64,000 bases of DNA from Cryobacterium sp. PH31-AA6 (lineage in GTDB: Bacteria; Actinomycetota; Actinomycetes; Actinomycetales; Microbacteriaceae), in assembly GCF_030063195.1 (NCBI RefSeq), contig NZ_JASISS010000003.1, positions 146,580 to 210,579 on the forward strand, given 5' to 3'. The notes below the pieces were generated by a model. The model saw only the letters and a program-made list of their open reading frames with translations. It made no database searches and was not told the DNA's origin. A program made the position numbers and the translations under genes. Position 1 is the stretch's first letter, and each line of letters opens with the position of its first letter. Positions 53,943-62,049 of this stretch are shown piece by piece.

Positions 53943-54154
53943 GTGACTAACCTAGCCCAGCCGCACCGGCGCTCCGTGCTCCGGCCGTTGCCCAAGAGGT
54001 TGCCCCGGCCGTTGCCCCGGACGTGCACGGCCGCATCGCCGATGCCCGCGCTGCTGCTGGATACCGGATTCAGGGACGCTTCGGCAAACTCGTCATCGCC
54101 CGGCGCAGTCTTGTCGCCCGGCGAGGTGTGGCGGGAATCGGGATTGCTGGACAC
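53939..54154 (-). CDS. Small open frame coupled to ispE, doubtful
   Basis: 71-codon frame starting GTG 54154, between rsmA and ispE, whose stop overlaps the ispE start as ATGA. The peptide is hydrophilic, Ser/Gly/Arg-rich and matches no family I know. No clear ribosome site precedes it. It may be a short leader frame that couples translation, or chance; the overlap is the only support. Confidence 0.3.
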   Translation of the reverse strand: MSSNPDSRHTSPGDKTAPGDDEFAEASLNPVSSSSAGIGDAAVHVRGNGRGNLLGNGRSTERRCGWARLVT

Positions 54155-54217
54155 GGAGCGATGCTAGCGCGCCCGGGGCGCTCGGTGAAGCGTCCCGCGG
54201 CGGGCGGGCTACGACCG

Positions 54218-55423
54218 CTACCTGGCGCGCCAGGCGCGAGCGATTGCGAGGAAGTCGTCGACCGTGAGCTGCTCGCCGCGCTCGGTGGGGTCGATGCCGG
54301 CCTCGGTCAGGATCGTCGACGCGGTTGTCGAGTCGCCGAGCACGGTGGACAGGGATTGCCGCAACATCTTGCGGCGCTGCTGGAAGGCGCCGTCAACGAG
54401 GGCGAATGTGGCCAGCCGCAGTTCCTCACTCTCCAGCGGCAGCGCGCGACGTTCGAAGGCGATCAGGATCGAGTCCACGTTGGGCACCGGCCAGAACACC
54501 TGGCGGCTCACCTTCCCGGCGGTGCGGAACCGCCCGTACCAGGCCGCCTTGACACTCGGGCTGCCGTAGACCTTCGAGCCGGGTGGGGCGGCGAGGCGCT
54601 CGCCGACCTCGGCCTGCACCATGACCACGCCGGCCCGGATCGACGCGAAGTGCTCGAGCAGGTGCAGCAGTACCGGCACGGAGACGTTGTAGGGCAGATT
54701 GGCGACGAGCCTGGTCGGCGCATCGGGGATCTCGGTGATCTTGAGTGCGTCGGCGCGGATGACGGTGAGCGGCGCGCCCTCGTGCATCAGCTCGACGGTC
54801 AGCGGCAGCTGCTCGGCCAGGCGTTCGTCGATCTCGACGGCGACGACGCGCGCGCCGGTCTCGAGCAGTCCGAGGGTGAGGGAACCGAGTCCGGGACCTA
54901 CCTCCACGACGGTGTCGGCGGCGGTGATGGCCGCCACCTTGACGATCCGGCGCACGGTGTTGCCGTCGATGACGAAGTTCTGGCCGAGCTTCTTGGTCGG
55001 GTTCACCCCGAGCATCTCGGCGAGGTCACGGATCTCGGCCGGGCCGAGGAGCGTGCGGGCGACCGGGGCCGCCGCCTCGGAGTCCGACCCCTGGATGATC
55101 GAGCCCTCAGCGGAGTCCGACCCTTCGGCGGTGATCGAGCCTGTCGCGGAGTCCGACCCTGTCGCGGAGTCCGACCCTTCGGCGGTGATCGAGCCTGTCG
55201 CGGTGATCGAGCCTGTCGCGGTGATCGAGCCTGTCGCGGTGATCGAGCCTGTCGCGGTGATCGAGCCTGTCGAGATCCCCGCCTCGTCGTCCGGCTGATC
55301 CGTCGAAGCGGCGTGCCGTCCACCGGCACGCTGCAGGCCCGCCTCCGCGGTCCCGGCCTGAGCGTCGAGCGTCGGCGCGACGGGCTCCTCGCCCGGCGCG
55401 TAGCCGTGCCGCGGCCCGGTCAC
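54218..55423 (-). CDS. rsmA: 16S rRNA (adenine1518-N6/adenine1519-N6) dimethyltransferase with repeat-rich N-terminal extension
   Basis: 401-residue KsgA/RsmA enzyme that dimethylates A1518/A1519 in 16S rRNA. The catalytic part begins near residue 120: GVNPTKKLGQNFVID, SAM motif VVEVGPGLGSLTLGLL and the NLPY-type catalytic motif VANLPYNVSVPVLLHLL. The usual length is 270-300, so about 110 residues are extra; residues about 48-114 are hexapeptide repeats (TGSITA, EGSDSA). GTG 55423 overlaps the tatD stop as GTGA, which supports the long form, although no ribosome site clearly rules out an internal start. Confidence 0.9.
   Translation of the reverse strand: MTGPRHGYAPGEEPVAPTLDAQAGTAEAGLQRAGGRHAASTDQPDDEAGISTGSITATGSITATGSITATGSITATGSITAEGSDSATGSDSATGSITAEGSDSAEGSIIQGSDSEAAAPVARTLLGPAEIRDLAEMLGVNPTKKLGQNFVIDGNTVRRIVKVAAITAADTVVEVGPGLGSLTLGLLETGARVVAVEIDERLAEQLPLTVELMHEGAPLTVIRADALKITEIPDAPTRLVANLPYNVSVPVLLHLLEHFASIRAGVVMVQAEVGERLAAPPGSKVYGSPSVKAAWYGRFRTAGKVSRQVFWPVPNVDSILIAFERRALPLESEELRLATFALVDGAFQQRRKMLRQSLSTVLGDSTTASTILTEAGIDPTERGEQLTVDDFLAIARAWRAR
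55084..55280. repeat. 18-bp tandem array within rsmA 5' coding region
   Basis: About eleven 18-bp units, mostly GTGATCGAGCCTGTCGCG on the plus strand with variants based on GAGTCCGACCCT. Each unit is six codons, so the frame is kept. The last unit reads GATCGAGCCTGTCGAGATC, close to the dispersed palindromic repeat of this window. Confidence 0.9.
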
Positions 55424-56451
55424 GCGATGCCTCCCCTGTGGCTCGCGTCGGCCGGGGACAGGGTGTCGGGGGCGGTCACCGGTTCGGCGTCCCACCGCCC
55501 GTAGACGAGCTCGGTGTTCGAGGTGATCTGCGCTGCGAGCATGCTGACGTCCGTTTCGAGGTGGTCGGCCATCGCTCGGAGCGTGTGCGGCAGAAGGTAG
55601 GGGGCGTTGGGGCGGCCTCGGAAGGGCGCGGGGGTGAGGAAGGGGGCATCCGTCTCGACCAGAAGCAGCCGACGAGGTACGGCGGCGAGGGCCGCGCGCA
55701 GATTGTCGGAATTCTTGAACGTGACCGTGCCGGAGAACGAGAGGTACCAGCCGTTGTCGGCGCAGATCCTGGCCATCTCGGCGTCGCCGGAGAAACAATG
55801 GAAGACCGTGCGTTCGGGCGCACCGACGCGGAGAAGGGTCTCGATCACCTCGGCATGGGCGTCGCGGTCGTGGATCTGCAGCGCCAGGCCGTGCTGCTTC
55901 GCGATCTCGATGTGCGCCTCGAACGACCGGAACTGGGCTGATCGGCCGTCGGGGCCGGTGCGGAAGAAATCCAGGCCGGTCTCGCCGACGGCGACGACCC
56001 GGGGCCTCGCCGCCAGCGCGGAGATCTCGGCCAGGGCATCGTCGAGGGTTCCGGCCGCGTCGTAGCCCGGCGCCTCGTTGGGGTGGATGGCGACGGCGGC
56101 GAGCATGCGCGGCTCGGCGGCGGCGGCCTGCGCCGACCAGCGCGAGGTCTCCAGGTCGCCGCCGACCTGGATGACACCGCGCACACCGACGCTGGAAGCC
56201 CGGTGGAGTTGTTCGGCCACGCTCAGGCCCTCGTCGCCGTCGGCGATCTCCAGGTGGGTGTGGTTGTCGTAAATCGGGACGACCAGCGGCTCCGGCAACG
56301 GCGGATAGCGCAGGTCTCGGCCCGCCGTCTGCTCCCGGCGGCGCACCGGGTCGGTCACCGATGCCGGGTCGGTCACCGATGCAGGGTCGGTCACCGATGC
56401 AGGGTCGGTCACCGATGCCGGGTCAGCGGCCGTCACCGGGTTGTCAGCCAA
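55420..56451 (-). CDS. tatD: TatD family metal-dependent hydrolase with N-terminal repeat
   Basis: TatD-type DNase with a TIM barrel. Metal-site motifs are YDNHTHLEI near the start of the core, VAVGETGLDFFRTG, LQIHDRDAH, FHCFSGDAEMA and VETDAPFLTP. The core begins about residue 60; before it lie four 18-bp units encoding VTDPAS. The start is uncertain: TTG 56451 overlaps the metG stop and has GAGG six bases upstream, GTG 56436 is next, and each repeat unit also holds an in-frame GTG. Middle gene of the metG-tatD-rsmA series. Confidence 0.9.
   Translation of the reverse strand: MADNPVTAADPASVTDPASVTDPASVTDPASVTDPVRRREQTAGRDLRYPPLPEPLVVPIYDNHTHLEIADGDEGLSVAEQLHRASSVGVRGVIQVGGDLETSRWSAQAAAAEPRMLAAVAIHPNEAPGYDAAGTLDDALAEISALAARPRVVAVGETGLDFFRTGPDGRSAQFRSFEAHIEIAKQHGLALQIHDRDAHAEVIETLLRVGAPERTVFHCFSGDAEMARICADNGWYLSFSGTVTFKNSDNLRAALAAVPRRLLLVETDAPFLTPAPFRGRPNAPYLLPHTLRAMADHLETDVSMLAAQITSNTELVYGRWDAEPVTAPDTLSPADASHRGGIA
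56348..56419. repeat. Four 18-bp tandem units at the tatD 5' end
   Basis: Units at 56348, 56366, 56384 and 56402 read GGGTCGGTCACCGATGCC or ...GCA. Each encodes six residues in the tatD frame and contains a GTG codon on that strand. Confidence 0.92.
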
Positions 56452-58006
56452 CCGTCGCCTCGATACGCGGAAAGAGGGCCTCGAGCGGGGACACGTGCGT
56501 GCCGCCGGTCCACTGCCAGGCCCGGTCGATGCGCTGGTCGGTGAGTTCTCCGGTGCCGCCGAGGGCCTGCCAGAGCTTCGCGGTGGCCTGAGGCACGACC
56601 GGCGAGAGCAGCACCGCAAGCGTACCGAGCCCGCGCACGGCGGTGAAGAGCACGGCCTCGAGCCGGGCCCGGTCGGCGGGATCCTTGGCGAGGGCCCACG
56701 GTTCCTGGCTGGTGATGTAGCCGTTGAGCTCGTCGACCAGTTCCCAGATCGCGGCGATCGCCTCGTGGATGGCGAGACGGGAGATGGCGTCGCCCGCGGC
56801 ATCCGTCGCCCTCTTCTCGGTGGCGCGAATCAGCTCGTCGTCCTCGGTGAATACGGTGGGGGTCGGGATCTCACCGTCGCAGTAGCGCACGACCATGGCG
56901 ATCACGCGGGAGGCGAGATTGCCGAAGCCGTTGGCCAGCTCCGACTGGTAGCGGGCGGACAGGTCTTCCCAGGAGAACGAACCGTCCTGGCCGAAGCTGA
57001 TGGCGCGCATGAAGTAGTACCGGAACGCGTCCGAGCCGAAGGTGTCGGTGATCTGGCTCGGCGCGATACCGGTGAGCTTGGACTTGCTCATCTTCTCGCC
57101 GCCGACGAGGAGCCAGCCGTGGCCGAAGACCCGGCGGGGCACCTCGATGCCGGCCGCGAGCAGCATGGCCGGCCAGATCACGGCGTGGAAGCGGAGGATG
57201 TCCTTGCCCACGATGTGGGTGGCGGGCCAGAGCCTGCTGAACTTCTCATCGTCGTGGCCGTAGCCGGCGGCGGTGATGTAGTTGAGCAGCGCGTCGAACC
57301 AGACGTAGACGACGTGGCTGTCGTCCCACGGGACCTTGATGCCCCAGTCAAAGCTGGACCGGGAGATGGACAGGTCGCTCAGGCCCTGCTTGACGAAGGA
57401 GATGACCTCGTTGCGCGCGGCTGCAGGCTGGACGAAGTCGGGGTTCTCCTCGTAGAGCGCGAGGAGCTGGTCGGCGAAGGTGCTCATCCGGAAGAAGTAG
57501 TTCTTCTCGTGCAGCAGCTCGACGGGGATGGAGTGGATGGCACAGACCTGCTGGCCGGCGAATTCGCCGGTTCCGTCGATCAGGTCGCTCGGCTGCTTGT
57601 ACTCCTCACAGCCCACACAGTAGAAGCCCTCGTACTCACCCGTGTAGATGTGGCCGGCGTCGTAGAGGTGCTGCAGGAACTTCTGCGCGTTCACCTCGTG
57701 GCGCTCATCCGTCGTGCGGATGAAGTCGTCGTTCTTGATGTCAACAATCTGCAGCAGAGGCTTCCAGGCGGTCTCGACCAGGCGGTCGGCCCATTCCTTC
57801 GGCGTGACGCCGTTGGCGGTGGCGGTGCGGAGAATCTTCTGCCCGTGTTCGTCCGTTCCGGTGAGCAGCCAGGCGTCGTCCCCGGCCTGCCGGTGCCAAC
57901 GCGCGAGCACGTCAGCGGCCACTTCGGTGTAGGCGTGCCCGATGTGGGGGACATCATTCACATAGAAAATTGGCGTGGTGATGTAGAAAGATGAGCCGTC
58001 GGACAT
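56444..58006 (-). CDS. metG: Methionyl-tRNA synthetase
   Basis: 520-residue class I synthetase. The HIGH motif is PHIGHAYTEVAADVL and the KMSKS motif GGEKMSKSKLTG; the CP insertion has FYCVGCEEYKQ with cysteines typical of the metal knuckle. The anticodon-binding helical domain follows, with no C-terminal dimerisation extension. ATG 58006 lies two bases after GGAGGGC-type sequence; ATG 58015 is an alternative. First gene of the metG-tatD-rsmA run. Confidence 0.96.
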   Translation of the reverse strand: MSDGSSFYITTPIFYVNDVPHIGHAYTEVAADVLARWHRQAGDDAWLLTGTDEHGQKILRTATANGVTPKEWADRLVETAWKPLLQIVDIKNDDFIRTTDERHEVNAQKFLQHLYDAGHIYTGEYEGFYCVGCEEYKQPSDLIDGTGEFAGQQVCAIHSIPVELLHEKNYFFRMSTFADQLLALYEENPDFVQPAAARNEVISFVKQGLSDLSISRSSFDWGIKVPWDDSHVVYVWFDALLNYITAAGYGHDDEKFSRLWPATHIVGKDILRFHAVIWPAMLLAAGIEVPRRVFGHGWLLVGGEKMSKSKLTGIAPSQITDTFGSDAFRYYFMRAISFGQDGSFSWEDLSARYQSELANGFGNLASRVIAMVVRYCDGEIPTPTVFTEDDELIRATEKRATDAAGDAISRLAIHEAIAAIWELVDELNGYITSQEPWALAKDPADRARLEAVLFTAVRGLGTLAVLLSPVVPQATAKLWQALGGTGELTDQRIDRAWQWTGGTHVSPLEALFPRIEATVG

Positions 58007-58097
58007 GCCCTCCATCCTATTAGGAGCAACGGATGACGCCCGTCCCGTTACGGCGCCCGCCAATTTTCCTGCCGCGGGTGCGGCCACGGGCGCCGGC

Positions 58098-58964
58098 TCA
58101 GCCCAGCGGGAGGTCCGAGAAATCCGGCTTGTCCCGAGCGGGAACGCCGGATTTCTGCTGTAGCGCCGCCTCGTAGAGGTCGCGCTTACTCAGGCCGGAT
58201 GCGGCGGAGACATCCGCGGCGGCCTCCTTCAGCCGGGATCCGGCCGCGACCAGTGCGAGCACTTCGGCGACACCGGTCGGGAGGTCAAGCACGCGCGCCT
58301 CGGCGCCGGCCACGACGATGCAGATCTCGCCCTTGACCCCCGCCGCGGCCCACTCGGCCAGTTCGGCCGCGGTGCCCCGCTTGACCTCCTCGTAGAACTT
58401 GGTCAGCTCGCGGCAGACCACGACGCGGCGATCTGCACCGAGCACGGCTCCGAGGTCGGTCAGGGATGCCACCAGCCGGTTGGGTGATTCGAAGAAGACC
58501 ATGGTGCGCCGCTCGGCCGCCACCTCGCGCAGCGCCGTGACCCGGTCGCCGTGCTTGCGCGGGAGGAATCCCTCGAAGGTGAACCGGTCCGTCGGCAGCC
58601 CGGACACGGCGAGCGCGGTGAGCACGGCCGACGGGCCGGGCAGCGCAGACACGACCACACCGGCCGCGACGGCTGCGTCGACGAGGTGGAAGCCGGGGTC
58701 GGAGACGGTGGGCATCCCGGCGTCACTGAGCACGAGTACATCCGTGTCGCGGGCGAGTTCGGCCAGCTCCGCGGCCTTGCCGCGCTCGTTGTGATCGTGC
58801 AGGCTGATCAGCTTCGGTCGATTGTCGATGCCGAGGGCCTTGAGCAGGTGAACGGTGACCCGGGTGTCCTCCGCGGCGATGACGGTCGCGGTCGTGAGGG
58901 CCTCGACGAGCCGCCGGGAGACGTCTCCGAGGTTTCCGATCGGGGTGGCAGCCAGGATGATCAT
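58098..58964 (-). CDS. rsmI: 16S rRNA (cytidine1402-2'-O)-methyltransferase
   Basis: 288-residue SAM-dependent methyltransferase of the tetrapyrrole-methylase fold. Motifs: LAATPIGNLGDVSRRLVEAL at the start, AAEDTRVTVHLLKALGI, LVLSDAGMPTVSDPGFHLV, ALPGPSAVLTALAVSGLPTDRFTFEGFLPRK and ESPNRLVASL. ATG 58964 has GGGAG upstream. The longer in-frame reading upstream is the antisense of the mannosyltransferase gene and not real. It is divergent from that gene with 39 bases between. Confidence 0.95.
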   Translation of the reverse strand: MIILAATPIGNLGDVSRRLVEALTTATVIAAEDTRVTVHLLKALGIDNRPKLISLHDHNERGKAAELAELARDTDVLVLSDAGMPTVSDPGFHLVDAAVAAGVVVSALPGPSAVLTALAVSGLPTDRFTFEGFLPRKHGDRVTALREVAAERRTMVFFESPNRLVASLTDLGAVLGADRRVVVCRELTKFYEEVKRGTAAELAEWAAAGVKGEICIVVAGAEARVLDLPTGVAEVLALVAAGSRLKEAAADVSAASGLSKRDLYEAALQQKSGVPARDKPDFSDLPLG

Positions 58965-59003
58965 GCTCCCAGTCTCGCAGCCACGGCTCACTACGATGGT
59001 CAG

Positions 59004-60593
59004 GTGCTCCTCAATAGCCGCTGGTTTTCCTGGGCCGGCCCCCTCGCAGTGACCGTGCTCGCCGCGATTCTGCGCCTCTGGAACCTGGGCAGCCCGCATT
59101 CGCTGGTCTTCGATGAGACCTTCTATGTGAAGGATGCCTGGACGCTCTTCAGCAACGGCTACGAGTCGACCTGGCCGGCCGGCGCCGATGCACTGTTCGC
59201 GGCCGGAGACACGGCGATTTTCACCGCGGACCCGGCCTTCGTCGTGCATCCACCGCTCGGCAAGTGGCTGATTGCACTCGGGATGGCCGCGTTCGGGCCG
59301 GAGAGCAGTTGGGGCTGGCGGATCGTGACCGCCGTGATCGGCGTACTCGCCGTCGTTCTCCTCATGCTGATCGCAAAGAAACTGCTCGGGTCCACGGTGC
59401 TCGCCGTCCTGGCGGGCTTCCTGTTCGCCATCGACGGCAACGCGATCGTGATGTCGCGAGTCGCGCTGCTCGACAACTCGGTCATGTTCTTCGCCCTGCT
59501 CGGTTTCGGCGCCGTACTCCTGGACCGGGACTGGCACTCCGCCCGCCTCAACGCCGGGCTGGCCCGGCGCCGCCGGTCCGGCCTCGAGCCAGGCTGGGGC
59601 CCGACTCTCTGGTGGCGCCCGTGGCTGCTCGCCGCCGGACTCGCCTTCGGCCTGGCCGGCAGCGTCAAGTGGTCGGGAGTGTACTTCCTGGCCGCGTTCG
59701 GCATCTACCTCGTGGTGGTGGACGCGCTCGCCCGCCGTCGGGCCGGCATCCCGTTCTGGTGGAGTGCCGCGGTGCTCAAGCAGGCGCCGGCCACCTTCCT
59801 GCTGCTCGTGCCCGTCGCGGTCGCCACCTTCCTGCTGTCCTGGACTGGGTGGTTCGTCACCGCCGGCGGCTACTACCGCAACTGGGCGTCCTCCCCCGGC
59901 GCGGCCTGGACCGGCGCACTGGCCTGGGTGCCCGACCCCGTACAGAACTTCTGGCACTACCAGGTGGCCGCGTACACCTATCACGTGGGACTGGCGACAC
60001 CGCATCCGTACCAGGCCAACCCGCTGACCTGGCTGTTCATGACCCGCCCGACGAGCATGTATTACCAGGGCTCATCCCTGGGCGAGAACGGCTGCGACGT
60101 CACCACCTGTGCCTCGGCCATCACCGGGATCGCCAACCCCGTGATCTGGTGGGCCGCGACGGCCGCGATCCTCTACCTCGTCTACCGGGTAACCCGCTAC
60201 CGGGAGTGGCAGGTTGGCCTGATCCTGATGGGCATGGTGGCCGGCTACCTGCCCTGGCTGATGTACCTCGGGCGCACGGTATTCCAGTTCTACACGATCG
60301 CGTTCGAGCCGTACCTGCTGCTGGGTCTCACTCTTACGATCGGAATCTTCCTCGGGGTCGTGCCCGGGCTGAGTGGCTCACCCGGCAGGTCCGGTTCGGT
60401 CGGACCGGACGAGCTCGACGCGGAGGACCGGGCGGCGGATGCGGCAACCGACCGGCGCACCCGCATCCGAGTCGTCCTGGCCTATCTGGTCGTCGCCGTG
60501 CTGGTGAGCGCATTCTTCTACCCGCTCTGGACCGGGATGCAGACGTCGTTCCTGTTCTGGCAGGTGCACATCTGGCTACCCGGTTGGCGCTGA
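59004..60593 (+). CDS. pmt: Protein O-mannosyltransferase (dolichyl-phosphate-mannose type, GT39)
   Basis: 529-residue membrane glycosyltransferase that moves mannose from polyprenyl-phosphate-mannose to Ser/Thr of secreted proteins. The first loop has the acidic motif SLVFDETFYVKDAW, and about ten helices follow; HPPLGKWLIALG and FDI-like MSRVALLDNSVMFFALLG are PMT signatures. GTG 59004 is used; no in-frame ATG lies nearby. Divergent from rsmI, a conserved actinobacterial arrangement. The Ig-like membrane protein here could be a target, but that is speculation. Confidence 0.93.
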   Translation: MLLNSRWFSWAGPLAVTVLAAILRLWNLGSPHSLVFDETFYVKDAWTLFSNGYESTWPAGADALFAAGDTAIFTADPAFVVHPPLGKWLIALGMAAFGPESSWGWRIVTAVIGVLAVVLLMLIAKKLLGSTVLAVLAGFLFAIDGNAIVMSRVALLDNSVMFFALLGFGAVLLDRDWHSARLNAGLARRRRSGLEPGWGPTLWWRPWLLAAGLAFGLAGSVKWSGVYFLAAFGIYLVVVDALARRRAGIPFWWSAAVLKQAPATFLLLVPVAVATFLLSWTGWFVTAGGYYRNWASSPGAAWTGALAWVPDPVQNFWHYQVAAYTYHVGLATPHPYQANPLTWLFMTRPTSMYYQGSSLGENGCDVTTCASAITGIANPVIWWAATAAILYLVYRVTRYREWQVGLILMGMVAGYLPWLMYLGRTVFQFYTIAFEPYLLLGLTLTIGIFLGVVPGLSGSPGRSGSVGPDELDAEDRAADAATDRRTRIRVVLAYLVVAVLVSAFFYPLWTGMQTSFLFWQVHIWLPGWR

Positions 60594-60650
60594 ATCGACT
60601 CGAGAATGTGGCGGAATTGACGTTCCGAAAGCCGCATCGAAACCCCTTAG

Positions 60651-60670
60651 ATATGCCTCAGATGGCATAT
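60651..60670. promoter_or_regulatory. Inverted repeat upstream of the desaturase gene
   Basis: Perfect 7-base arms ATATGCC (60651-60657) and GGCATAT (60664-60670) around TCAGAT, about 130 bases before the desaturase start, in a 203-base gap that is more A+T-rich than the rest. Candidate operator. Confidence 0.4.
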
Positions 60671-60796
60671 AGCGACTGGGAAACACGTGTGAAAACACCC
60701 CACCGGGACGGGTCCCGCCCATAGACTGACGTCATCTGTTTTACGAGTGACTGCTCCACTATCGACTGAGAAGTCCAGATACCAAACAAAGGCCTC

Positions 60797-61897
60797 ATGT
60801 CGGAAGCAACCGTCGCACCCACGGTGCGCATCGTCAAGACCCGCCCGGGTGGCGACTCGAAGAATCCAACGACCGAGTACTCAGCCCTGCTGCACACAGT
60901 GCGCAACCTGGGTCTCTTGAAGCGCGCGACCGGGTTCTACTGGTTCGTCTTCTCCATGCTCGTGCTCGCGACCGGAGCCGCCGCAACCGGCTTCGTACTG
61001 CTCGGCGACAGCTGGTACCAGCTGATCATCGCCGCCGTGCTGGGCATCCTGCTCACCCAGTTCGCGTTCCTCGCCCACGAGGCGTCGCACCGCCAGGTCT
61101 TCCAGTCGGGCCCCGCCAACGACCGTGCCGGCCGGATCCTCGCCAACCTCTTCGTCGGCATCAGCTACGCCTGGTGGATGAACAAGCACAGCCGCCACCA
61201 CGCCAACCCGAACGTGATCGGCAAGGACCCTGACATCGACCCCGACTTCATCGTGTTCCGCGAGGAAGACGCCGCGAAGGTCAGCTGGCTCGGTTCCTTC
61301 GTCACGCGCAAGCAGGGCTACCTGTTCTTCCCACTGCTGATGGCCGAAGGGTTCAACCTGCACGTGCAGGGCTTCAAGACCGTTTTCGGTCGCGGCAAGG
61401 TCGACAAGCGCTGGCTCGAAATCACCATGCTGTCCACCCGCATCCTGCTCTACGTCGCCGTGATCTTCTACTTCCTGCCGCTTGGCATGGCCTTCGCCTT
61501 CATCGGCGTGCAGCTCGCCGTCTTCGGCGTCTACATGGGCGCGTCGTTCGCGCCCAACCACAAGGGCATGCCCCAGCTCCCGCACGAGAGCAAGGTCGAC
61601 TTCCTCCGTCGCCAGGTGCTCACCTCGCGCAACATCCGTGGCGGCACGTTCATGGACACCTTCATGGGCGGACTGAACTACCAGGTCGAGCACCACCTGT
61701 TCCCGAACATGGCTCGCCCGCACCTGCGCAAGGCGCAGGAGATCACCAAGGAATACTGCCAGTCGCACAACATCCTCTACACCGAGACGGGCCTGTTCCA
61801 GTCCTACGGCATCGTGATCGAATACCTGAACAAGGTGGGCCTCGCCGCCAGGGACCCCTTCGACTGCCCGATGGTTGCCCGCTTCCACCACCGGTAA
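60797..61897 (+). CDS. Membrane fatty acid desaturase
   Basis: 366-residue di-iron acyl desaturase. The three histidine boxes are intact: HEASH (about residues 96-100), HSRHH in NKHSRHHANP, and HH in NYQVEHHLFPNM. About four to five helices surround them. It introduces a double bond into acyl chains to keep membranes fluid, so cold-response regulation is plausible. ATG 60797; AAAGG lies just upstream. Followed by a hairpin terminator. Confidence 0.93.
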   Translation: MSEATVAPTVRIVKTRPGGDSKNPTTEYSALLHTVRNLGLLKRATGFYWFVFSMLVLATGAAATGFVLLGDSWYQLIIAAVLGILLTQFAFLAHEASHRQVFQSGPANDRAGRILANLFVGISYAWWMNKHSRHHANPNVIGKDPDIDPDFIVFREEDAAKVSWLGSFVTRKQGYLFFPLLMAEGFNLHVQGFKTVFGRGKVDKRWLEITMLSTRILLYVAVIFYFLPLGMAFAFIGVQLAVFGVYMGASFAPNHKGMPQLPHESKVDFLRRQVLTSRNIRGGTFMDTFMGGLNYQVEHHLFPNMARPHLRKAQEITKEYCQSHNILYTETGLFQSYGIVIEYLNKVGLAARDPFDCPMVARFHHR

Positions 61898-61928
61898 CCC
61901 GCACCGGTTCGGCTCCCCGCCGAACCGT

Positions 61929-61969
61929 GAGAAAAGGCCGCTTTTTCTTTCGAAAAGGCGGCCTTTCTC
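61929..61969 (+). terminator. Hairpin terminator after the desaturase gene
   Basis: Arms GAGAAAAGGCCGC (61929-61941) and GCGGCCTTTCTC (61958-61969) pair almost fully, 32 bases after the desaturase stop; the 3' arm ends TTTCTC. Confidence 0.75.
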
Positions 61970-62049
61970 ACATCTCGGCGCAGATGCCTGGACGATTCGG
62001 GGTGGGACATGCCGGGTTCCCGGCATCCGGCCTGAGCCCGCGACCGCGT

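Noticed and set aside
55084..55280. CRISPR-like array
   Set aside because: Units are 18 bp, contiguous with no spacers, in frame within rsmA, and no cas genes are present.
58965..60005. RsmI extended upstream by about 350 codons
   Set aside because: The extension is antisense to the mannosyltransferase gene; the RsmI family start LAATPIGNLG begins at ATG 58964.
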